Shown here piece by piece: positions 57,674 through 64,000 of a DNA stretch of 64,000 bases. The position numbers and the translations under genes were made by a program. Position 1 is the stretch's first letter. Every line of letters begins with the position of its first letter. Under the pieces are notes generated by a model. It worked only from the letters and a program-made list of their open reading frames with translations. It ran no database searches and was not told the DNA's origin. The stretch is from Bosea sp. F3-2. GTDB taxonomy: Bacteria; Pseudomonadota; Alphaproteobacteria; Rhizobiales; Beijerinckiaceae. The DNA lies in contig NZ_CP042331.1 in assembly GCF_008253865.1 (NCBI RefSeq), positions 1,798,001 to 1,862,000 of the forward strand. The letters run 5' to 3'.

Positions 57674-58777
57674 ATGAAGGGGACGGCAGGACGAGTGAAC
57701 TGGCACAGGAGCGCGCTCGCGCTGGTGGCCGTCTATGTCCTGGTTCTGCAGACGACGCTCGCGGCGCTTGCCGCTGGGCTTTCGGCCCAGCCTTCGCCTA
57801 CGCTCCTGCATCCTCTTTGCGCGCCCGGCCAGACGGCACCGGCCGAGCCTGCATCGGACAGCGGCAGCAAGCTGCCCGATTGCTGCGCAAGCCTGTGCCT
57901 GTCGGCAGCGATCGCCCTGCCGCCGCCCGCCGCCCCCTTCGCGACCACCCGGCGGGAGCTGGCATCGCACATCGTCACCGTGCGCGGCAAGCCGCGGCAG
58001 CGCGTGTTCTGGCGAGACCTGCACGCGGTCACGGGCCTCACTGCCGGAGGCTTCATCTTGTTCCTCGCCATCACCGGCATGCCCTGGTCGGTGCTCTGGG
58101 GCGCCAAGGTCAACCAATGGGCCAATGGCCACAATTTCGGCTACCCGGCCGGCCTGCGCATCGCCGTGCCGATGTCGGACGAGCACCTCGCCCATGCCGG
58201 ACCGACCTCGTGGTCGCTGGAGCACGCCAGAATGCCGGAATCGACGGCAGCCGAGGGCAAGCCGATCGGCCTCGACGCGGCAATCGCAATCTTCGACCGC
58301 CTCGGCCTGAAGCGGGGCTATGCCGTCAATCTCCCGAGCGGGCCGAGCGGCGTCTATACCGGCTCGGTCTATCCGAAGGACATGACTTTCCAGCGAGTGA
58401 TCCATCTCGACTAGTACAGCGGCAAGCCGCTGATCGATATGAGCTATGCCGATTATGGCCCGCTCGGCAAAGCGCTGGAATGGGGCATCAACGTCCATAT
58501 GGGCCAGGAATTCGGTCTGGCGAACCATCTCCTGATGCTCGCGGTCTGCCTTGCGATCATCCTGCTTGCGGTCTCGGCGCTGGTGATGTGGTGGAAGCGA
58601 CGGCCACAGGGCTCGCTCGGCGTCCCGCCCCTGCCGGCAGAGAAGGCGACGCTGCGGATCGTCCTCGGCCTGCTCGCGACCGGGGGACTCATCTTCCCGC
58701 TGGTGGGCTTTTCTCTGATTGCGATGGCCTTGATCGACCATCTCCTGACCAGAAATTCGCAATCCTTGCCTGCGTAA
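57674..58777 (+). pseudogene. broken PepSY membrane protein fused to DUF2946-like segment, one amber stop
   Basis: One reading frame from ATG 57674 to 58777 is interrupted only by TAG at 58412-58414, after '...DMTFQRVIHLD'. Translation of the same frame continues 'YSGKPLIDMSYADYGPLGKA', the usual HLDQYSGKPL motif of PepSY proteins, so the stop is a CAG-to-TAG change. The first 90 residues resemble a DUF2946 protein (signal-like helix, then CC and C near 'DCCASLCLSAA') and join directly to the second half of PepSY ('RVFWRDLHAVTGLTAGGFIL'). The N-terminal membrane half of PepSY is missing. Likely a fossil of an iron/siderophore-linked PepSY gene formed by deletion. Confidence 0.8.
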
Positions 58778-58929
58778 TCTGAAAAGTCGCCGAGGGATGC
58801 CGGTGCGCGCATCGCGGGCCAGACAGCGGGGCGTACTGCCCCGCTGCCGAGAAAAAGAACCTGTTGCCTTAAGAGTAAATCAAGCTGGTTCGGGCATGCT
58901 GTGGCCGCTACTTTGCCGTGGGGGCCTTC

Positions 58930-59955
58930 ATGTTGCGTAACCTGACCCGGATGCCGGCCGACATGTCGTCGGATTCGCGCCGGCAGTTGCTTCATGCGGT
59001 CACGGATCTGTTTCTCCTCGATCAGGAACCGAGCGAGGCCGTCAAGGAACACTACGGGGAAATCGCGACAACTTCGCTCGGCCACCTCGGCGATGACGAA
59101 CGCAAGGGCTATGCGGACCGCGTGGCGACCATGCCGACCCTGCCGCACAATGTCGCCGTCACCCTCGGCGGCGACAGCAACGCCGAGGTTGCCCGGCTCG
59201 TCCTGACCCTCTCGCCGGTGCTGACCGACACCGATCTCGCGGCCATCGCCGTCACCCAGTCGCAGCAGCATCTTGTCGCCATCGCGGAACGCGCACGGCT
59301 CTCCGAAAGCGTCACCGACATCCTGGTCGAGCGTGGAGACCAGAAGGTGCTGCACACGGTCAGCGCCAATGAGGGCGCGGCCTTCTCCGACCGCGGCTTC
59401 GACCGGCTGCTTGAGCGTGGCCAGGGCGATGCCGGCATCACCGGCGCTTTGGCCAGCCGCTCGGACCTTGCGCCGAACCGTGCCCAGCGCGTCCTGCGGA
59501 TCGTCGAGCAATTCGCGGAAGGAACTGCTCCCAGTGCGAACGCGACGCAGGAGGCTGTCTCCCTTGCCCGCCAGGCGCGCCAGCAACGCCTCGAGGTCAA
59601 GCTCCTGCTCTCCGACCTAGCCGCGAAGGTCCGCGAGGTCGATGACGTGCTGACCATGCTGGCCGACGAAGACCGCGCCTACCATCTCGCGCAGGTCCTG
59701 GCGCAGATCGGCGACATCACGATCGAGCAGGCGCTGCGCGTGCTGATGCAGCGCGATGCCAGCGGCATCGCTGTCACCTGCCGCTCGCTCGGGATCGGCA
59801 CCACGGCCTTCCGCGCCATCCTGCAGCTGCGCGCGCGGCGCCTCTACTTCTCCTCGCGCGATATCGACGACGATGTCGACGCCTATGCCAAGCTCGACCT
59901 TGCCACCGCCGAGCGGACGCTGCGCTTCCTCAAGCTCAGGACGAAGATCGCCTGA
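58930..59955 (+). CDS. DUF2336 protein
   Basis: 341 residues from ATG 58930 (a GTG at 58918 is possible). Largely helical repeats: 'DSRRQLLHAVTDLFLLDQEP', 'HNVAVTLGGDSNAEVARLVL' and 'QQHLVAIAERARLSESVTDI', consistent with the alphaproteobacterial DUF2336 family. No membrane segment. Function unknown. No operon partner. Confidence 0.82.
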   Translation: MLRNLTRMPADMSSDSRRQLLHAVTDLFLLDQEPSEAVKEHYGEIATTSLGHLGDDERKGYADRVATMPTLPHNVAVTLGGDSNAEVARLVLTLSPVLTDTDLAAIAVTQSQQHLVAIAERARLSESVTDILVERGDQKVLHTVSANEGAAFSDRGFDRLLERGQGDAGITGALASRSDLAPNRAQRVLRIVEQFAEGTAPSANATQEAVSLARQARQQRLEVKLLLSDLAAKVREVDDVLTMLADEDRAYHLAQVLAQIGDITIEQALRVLMQRDASGIAVTCRSLGIGTTAFRAILQLRARRLYFSSRDIDDDVDAYAKLDLATAERTLRFLKLRTKIA

Positions 59956-60045
59956 GCGACCCGTGGCCGCGCCACAAAACCGCGACATTCGCCCCGCCTC
60001 ATGCTAGCTTCCCGCAGGGCGCTTCTGCGCGAGGATGGCTTCGAC

Positions 60046-60639
60046 GTGAGATTTCCGCTTCTTTCGGCTGCGGCGCTTTCGGTCCTTTTCGCGGGCGCGG
60101 CGCAGGCGCAGACCTTTCTGCCCCTCACCGGTTTCGCCACCTTGCCGTCCTTCGCCTGGGACGAGCCGATGATCTCGCCGCGATGGGAGGGCTCCTATGC
60201 CCGCATCTCCTCGGGCTTCCAGGTCACAAGCTCAAAGCATATGCGCACCAGCGCCGGACCGACCTTCGGGCTGGAGGCCGGCACGATGCGGCGCGAGGGC
60301 AACTTCGTCTACGGCATCGTCGGCGCAATCGACTATGCCCCTGCGATCGGCGGCTACGGCTATCCGAGCTTCGGCAACGCGGCCTACACACGCGACTTCG
60401 CCGGCGCCTTCCAGGTCAAGACCGGCGTGCTGGTGACGCCCGACGTGTTGCTCTACACCAAGGTCGGCATGTCGGCCGCCAACGAAACCTGGCGCTATGG
60501 GGCGACGGCATTCTCGGCGCCTTTCAGCCAGAGCGAGATCGCCGTGCGGCCCGAGGCCCGCGCCGGCGTGGAATGGGCCGTGACCGACAAGATCACGCTC
60601 GGTCTCGAAGTCGGCGTTCTCGGCCGGCCGATCCGCTGA
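60046..60639 (+). CDS. outer-membrane beta-barrel-type protein
   Basis: 197 residues from GTG 60046, with GAGGA upstream; ATG 60001 would add 15 residues before a clean signal peptide and is less likely. 'RFPLLSAAALSVLFAGAAQA' is the signal with cleavage at AQA. The mature part alternates short strands and loops ('GSYARISSGFQVTSSKHMRT', 'FGLEAGTMRREGNFVYGIVG', 'VLLYTKVGMSAANETWRYGA') and ends with 'KITLGLEVGVLGRPIR', as small opacity-type barrels do. Function unknown. Confidence 0.75.
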   Translation: MRFPLLSAAALSVLFAGAAQAQTFLPLTGFATLPSFAWDEPMISPRWEGSYARISSGFQVTSSKHMRTSAGPTFGLEAGTMRREGNFVYGIVGAIDYAPAIGGYGYPSFGNAAYTRDFAGAFQVKTGVLVTPDVLLYTKVGMSAANETWRYGATAFSAPFSQSEIAVRPEARAGVEWAVTDKITLGLEVGVLGRPIR

Positions 60640-60640
60640 G

Positions 60641-60671
60641 AGCTTGATTCAAGCGGCTGCGAGGTTGATTC
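60641..60671. repeat. 31-bp dispersed motif, copy 2
   Basis: AGCTTGATTCAAGCGGCTGC onward, 26 of 31 positions identical to 31006-31036, immediately after the barrel-protein stop and before a CGTCATT-type palindrome. Confidence 0.65.
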
Positions 60672-60699
60672 CGGACCGACGCGTAAGACCTTGAATTCG

Positions 60700-60797
60700 C
60701 GTCATTCTCGGGCGAAGCGAAGCGTAGACCCGAGAAGCTCTTGCAGTAAGGAACGGCTCTCCTTCCAGAGATGCTCGGGTCGAGCCCGAGCATGACG
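60700..60797. repeat. intergenic palindromic repeat (CGTCATTCTCGGG type)
   Basis: CGTCATTCTCGGG (60700-60712) against CCCGAGCATGACG (60785-60797), one mismatch. It separates the barrel gene from the convergent parC end. Confidence 0.85.
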
Positions 60798-60817
60798 CGG
60801 TCGCCTTCCAGCACGGC

Positions 60818-63064
60818 TTACCCCCCGAACGTATTGCTCTTCGGGAAGCCCTTGGGCGGCAGGCGGCCGGCTTCGGCGCGGTGGCCCAGCCACTCCATGA
60901 GATCGGCCTGCGGCACGGTCCAGGTCCGGCCGGAGGTGTCGAGCCAGGTCAGGCCCTCAGTGAGGTTGAAGGTCTTGGCGTCGGAAAGACCGCCATCCTT
61001 GTAGCGCTGCAGGCGCACGCCCTTGCCGCGGCCCATTTCTGCCACTTCCGAAATGGGGAAACAGAGCAGCTTGCGGTTCTGTCCGATGATCGCGACATGA
61101 TCGCCGTCTGCCGGCACCGCCAGCATCGCAACCATCGCGCCGTCGACATTGAGAACCTGCCGGCCCTTGCGGGTGTTGGCGACGACATCGTCGGCCGGGG
61201 CGACGAAGCCCCTGCCCTCGCTCGTCGCCATCAGCAGCCTGGTGCCCGGCCTGTAGGGGAAGGCCGAAACGATCTCCGCAGTCTCCTCCAGCTCGATCAT
61301 CAGCCGGATCGGATCGCCGAAGCCGCGACCGCCGGGCAGCTTCGAGGCGTCGAGCGTGAAGACCTTGCCGTTCGAGGCGAGTACCAGCACCTTCGCCGTC
61401 GTCTCGGTGAAGAACGCCGTCTGGAGCGCATCGTCGCCCTTGAAGGAGAAGCTGGAGCGGTCCTGCACATGGCCCTTCAGCGCGCGGATCCAGCCCTTCT
61501 TCGAGATGACGACCGTGATCGGCTCGCGCTCGACCATGGCCTGGGTCAGGTCGATGTCGGCGGTGTCGGGCATGTCGGCGAAGTCGGTGCGGCGCTTGCC
61601 GATCGCCGTCTCCGGGCCGAAAGCCTTCTTCACCTGCCGGATATCCCAGGCGATCGTCTTCCACTGCGTCGCCTCGGAGGCGAGCAGTTCCTCGATCTGC
61701 GCCTTCTCCTTGGTGAGTTCGTCGAGCTCGGTCTTGAGCTGCATCTCCTCGAGCTTGCGCAAAGCGCGCAGGCGCGTGTCGAGGATGGCGTTGGCCTGGA
61801 CCTCGGTGAGGTCGAAGACCTTCATCAGCTCGATCTTCGGCTCCTCCTCCTCGCGGATGATTTTGATCACCCGGTCGAGGTCGAGATAGACGATCAGCAG
61901 GCCGCGCAGGATCTCAAGGCGCTTCTCGATCTGGCCGAGGCGGAAGCGCGAACGCCGCTGCAGCACTTCGCGGCGATGGTCGAGCCAGGCGCGCAGCGCC
62001 TCGGCCAGACCGAGCACGCGCGGCACGAGACCGCCGGTCAGCACGTTCATATTCATCGGAATGCGCGATTCCAGCTCGGAGAGCTTGAACAGCGATTCCA
62101 TCATGAGGTTGGCATCGACGTTGCGGGCGCGCGGCTCGATGACGATGCGGATGTCCTCGGCCGACTCGTCGCGCAGGTCCGCGACCAAGGGCAGCTTCTT
62201 GTCGTTGAGCAGCTCGGCGATCTTCTCGATCAGCCGGCCCTTCGAGACCATGTAGGGGATCTCGGTGACCACCGCGAGCCAGGTGCCCCGGCCCTGATCC
62301 TCGACCTGCCAGCGCGCGCGGGTGCGGAAGGCGCCGCGGCCGGTTCGATAGGTCTCCGCCATCGACTCCCGGCTCTCGACGATGATGCCGCCAGTCGGGA
62401 AATCCGGCCCCGGCACGAAGGTCATGAGCTGCTCGGACGAGGTCTCGGGATGCTGGATCAGGTAGAGCGCGGCATCGCAGAGCTCGGCGGCGTTGTGCGG
62501 CGGGATCGAGGTCGCCATGCCGACCGCGATGCCCTGCGAGCCGTTGGCGAGCAGATTGGGGAAGGCCGCCGGCAGCACGACCGGCTCCTCATCCTCACCA
62601 TTATAGGTCTCGCGGAAATCGACCGCGTCCTCGTCGATGCCGTCGAGGAGAAGGCGCGCGACCTCGGTCATGCGCGCTTCGGTGTAGCGGTAGGCGGCGG
62701 CGTTATCGCCGTCGATATTGCCGAAATTGCCCTGCCCGTCGACGAGCGGATAGCGCTGCGCGAAATCCTGGGCGAGGCGGACCAGCGCGTCATAGACCGA
62801 CTGGTCGCCATGCGGGTGGAACTTACCGATGACGTCGCCGACGATGCGGGCGCATTTCTTGTGGACCTGGCCCGGATCGAGCCGCAGCAGCCGCATGGCG
62901 TGCAGGATGCGGCGATGGACGGGCTTCAAGCCGTCGCGCGCATCCGGCAGGGCGCGGTGCATGATGGTGGAGAGCGCATAGGCGAGATAGCGCTCCTCAA
63001 GCGCCGATTTCAGATCGATGCGCTCGGCTTCATCTTCCGGCGGCGGATCGACCGGTTTGCCCAT
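60818..63064 (-). CDS. parC: DNA topoisomerase IV subunit A
   Basis: 748 residues. 'RALPDARDGLKPVHRRILHA' (residues 37-56) opens the winged-helix domain, and the active-site tyrosine is Y127 in 'NAAAYRYTEARM'. The quinolone region is 'GKFHPHGDQSVYDALVRLAQ'; Q88 sits at the E. coli Ser80 position and D92 at Glu84. The C-terminal beta-pinwheel has 'VLVLASNGKVFTLDASKLPG' and GyrA-box-like repeats. It decatenates chromosomes with ParE. It ends convergently with the repeat at 60700-60797, and another repeat pair lies before its start. Confidence 0.96.
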   Translation of the reverse strand: MGKPVDPPPEDEAERIDLKSALEERYLAYALSTIMHRALPDARDGLKPVHRRILHAMRLLRLDPGQVHKKCARIVGDVIGKFHPHGDQSVYDALVRLAQDFAQRYPLVDGQGNFGNIDGDNAAAYRYTEARMTEVARLLLDGIDEDAVDFRETYNGEDEEPVVLPAAFPNLLANGSQGIAVGMATSIPPHNAAELCDAALYLIQHPETSSEQLMTFVPGPDFPTGGIIVESRESMAETYRTGRGAFRTRARWQVEDQGRGTWLAVVTEIPYMVSKGRLIEKIAELLNDKKLPLVADLRDESAEDIRIVIEPRARNVDANLMMESLFKLSELESRIPMNMNVLTGGLVPRVLGLAEALRAWLDHRREVLQRRSRFRLGQIEKRLEILRGLLIVYLDLDRVIKIIREEEEPKIELMKVFDLTEVQANAILDTRLRALRKLEEMQLKTELDELTKEKAQIEELLASEATQWKTIAWDIRQVKKAFGPETAIGKRRTDFADMPDTADIDLTQAMVEREPITVVISKKGWIRALKGHVQDRSSFSFKGDDALQTAFFTETTAKVLVLASNGKVFTLDASKLPGGRGFGDPIRLMIELEETAEIVSAFPYRPGTRLLMATSEGRGFVAPADDVVANTRKGRQVLNVDGAMVAMLAVPADGDHVAIIGQNRKLLCFPISEVAEMGRGKGVRLQRYKDGGLSDAKTFNLTEGLTWLDTSGRTWTVPQADLMEWLGHRAEAGRLPPKGFPKSNTFGG

Positions 63065-63105
63065 ACGTCTTCAGCCCTCGTCTCGTCGAAAATTCGCGCG
63101 GCCCA

Positions 63106-63219
63106 GATCACGTCGCATTCGGACGGCACCGTCCGAATGCGAAAAACGTGATCGATTCTCAAAGTTAGAGCATTGCTCCACGCGAAAAACCGATCATCAC
63201 TTTTTCGCGCCATGCTCTA
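63106..63219. repeat. double inverted repeat upstream of parC
   Basis: First unit 63106-63153: GATCACGT plus GCATTCGGAC, loop GGCACC, GTCCGAATGC plus ACGTGATC. Second unit 63166-63219: TAGAGCAT/ATGCTCTA outer arms with CGCGAAAAA/TTTTTCGCG inside. The second resembles the element at 18454-18557. They occupy the gap between recO and parC, so they may form part of the parC leader or the recO terminator. Confidence 0.85.
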
Positions 63220-63298
63220 TGGCACAGCGCGAATCAGCCCGCCAGAACAATGCAGGTACGCCGCCATGCGTGCAAACGCCGGGGCGGGCTTTTGACGC

Positions 63299-64000
63299 TC
63301 AATCGGTGGATGAATCCGCAGCGGGTGAATTCGCCGCGGCGCGCGTCGCCAGTTCAATCAGCCGCGCCCGCTCCGGCGGCTCGCGAAGGCCGCGCGGCTC
63401 GTAGAGGTGACGGCGCAGGAAATGCCCGGTCAGGGCGAAACCGGCCAGAAGCTCAGCCGAGGACGGCTCGCGCCCGCCCTGCCCCTCGACCAGGAAGGCC
63501 GGCAGTGCCAGCAGCCGGTCGAGATAGGGTTGCGCTGCCCGCCGGCTGACGGCTTTGCCCGATTTCGGCGAGACATGGCTGAGATCGTCGGTGGAGCCGG
63601 TCACGACGCAGCGCGCCAGATCGAGCCCGAAGCCGAGCTCCGACAGCATGGCCAGTTCGAAGCGCACGACCAGCGGCGGCGCAAGGCGCGGCTCGTCGAG
63701 ATGGGCGATGAGGACGGCGAGCCCCTCGTAGAGGCCGGGATGCGGATCCCGCTCCGGTAAGAGCCGCAGCAGCCCGGCAATCGTTCCCAGCCCGTAGAGG
63801 GCAATCGGAGCCGCCATCAAGCGGGCAGCGTGGGAAGTCAGCAGCTCGATCTTGTACTCGCCGAGATGCTCATCGAGCCGGGCGCGCCAGGTCAGCGAGA
63901 CGTGGTTGCCCGGCTGCAGTTGCGGCTGCGCCTTCTGCGAACGCCCGCCTCGGACAAGGCCGAGATGACGGCCATGGTCGCGGGTCATCACCTCAAGGAT
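63299..64000 (-). CDS. recO: DNA repair protein RecO (5' end cut by window edge)
   Basis: Partial, 233 residues visible; the start lies beyond 64000. The first visible residues 'ILEVMTRDHGRHLGLVRGG' are the usual OB-fold strand of RecO, where the family has ILEVLTRDHGRHLGLVRGG after about 20 residues. 'LGEYKIELLTSHAARLMAAP' and 'VRFELAMLSELGFGLDLARC' are in the helical C-terminal domain, and 'RLIELATRAAANSP' ends it. RecO mediates RecA loading in the RecFOR pathway. Confidence 0.93.
   Translation of the reverse strand: MLEVMTRDHGRHLGLVRGGRSQKAQPQLQPGNHVSLTWRARLDEHLGEYKIELLTSHAARLMAAPIALYGLGTIAGLLRLLPERDPHPGLYEGLAVLIAHLDEPRLAPPLVVRFELAMLSELGFGLDLARCVVTGSTDDLSHVSPKSGKAVSRRAAQPYLDRLLALPAFLVEGQGGREPSSAELLAGFALTGHFLRRHLYEPRGLREPPERARLIELATRAAANSPAADSSTD

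Noticed and set aside
57674..58777. Programmed amber read-through or pyrrolysine insertion in the PepSY gene
   Set aside because: Nothing in the window supports a suppressor system, and the missing N-terminal half already points to decay. A nonsense mutation is the simpler reading, though sequencing error is not excluded.
60881..63151. Long plus-strand open frame of about 756 codons opposite parC
   Set aside because: Antisense shadow of parC; no motifs, biased composition.
1..64000. CRISPR arrays, prophage, insertion sequences, toxin-antitoxin pairs, rRNA
   Set aside because: No regularly spaced direct repeats, transposase or integrase genes, phage structural genes or rRNA sequences are visible; the repeats present are palindromic intergenic units.

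Overview
This 64 kb window is high-GC chromosomal DNA with bacterial gene density. It reads as an alphaproteobacterium of the Hyphomicrobiales (Rhizobiales), and the overall impression is Bosea-like. That is an inference from gene content and order, not a database match. Supporting marks are the bamE / ubiquinol-cytochrome c chaperone / DUF177 / plsX-fabH-ihfA-merR block, the glyA / nrdR-ribD-ribE-ribH-nusB-thiL block followed by a proton-pumping pyrophosphatase, a cox15 gene beside a DUF2842 gene, an ldtR-like regulator beside an L,D-transpeptidase, a DUF6163 gene, and many short intergenic palindromes of the type scattered through Rhizobiales genomes. No prophage, insertion sequence, transposase, CRISPR array or rRNA operon is visible. 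One tRNA (Pro, anticodon GGG) is present.

Layout. 1-6.3 kb: a ModA-like binding protein, a PaaI-type thioesterase, an ECHDC3-like enoyl-CoA hydratase, a CoA-binding protein, an FAD monooxygenase and O-acetylhomoserine sulfhydrylase. 6.4-7.8 kb: haem A synthase and DUF2842. 7.8-18.4 kb: an exopolysaccharide locus with deacetylase, FemAB/CelD-like acyltransferase, Wzz-type co-polymerase whose C-terminal kinase domain looks dead, Wza-type export lipoprotein, GT4 glycosyltransferase, WcaJ/ExoY-type priming transferase and a Wzy/O-antigen-ligase-like protein. An MdtJI-like SMR pair sits inside it. 18.5-24.5 kb: small proteins, tRNA-Pro, bamE and the plsX-fabH-ihfA block. 24.6-28.7 kb: a Gdx-type SMR exporter, a small membrane protein, and a cluster (LysR, DoxX, ring-cleaving dioxygenase, carboxylesterase) that matches the Bacillus MhqP/MhqO/MhqD quinone-detoxification set. 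29-34.7 kb: a methyltransferase, an EamA transporter, hppA, a 265-bp element with 32-bp perfect terminal inverted repeats, and (S)-ureidoglycine aminohydrolase.

34.7-42.7 kb: an MFS transporter, the thiL-nusB-ribHED-nrdR operon, an unrecognised 319-residue protein and glyA. 42.8-46.7 kb: a divergent MerR/MFS pair with a likely operator, then the L,D-transpeptidase and LdtR-like MarR regulator. 46.9-49 kb: a nested palindromic repeat, DUF6163 and 3-hydroxyisobutyryl-CoA hydrolase. 49-55 kb: hemB, an unusual lipoprotein/LivH-type permease fusion, threonine dehydratase, an RDD protein, a methyltransferase and the N-end-rule transferase bpt. 55-57.6 kb: RraA-like plus a split UxaA-type dehydratase. 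57.7-60.6 kb: a broken PepSY gene with one in-frame amber stop, DUF2336 and a beta-barrel-type protein. 60.8-64 kb: parC and the start-truncated recO.

Most of the window is housekeeping. The points most worth a second look are the Mhq-like cluster, the degenerate BY-kinase domain, the LivH fusion, the unknown 40444-41403 protein, the broken DUF2946/PepSY gene and the 33444-33708 inverted-repeat element. I did not find a clear previously undescribed multi-gene system.
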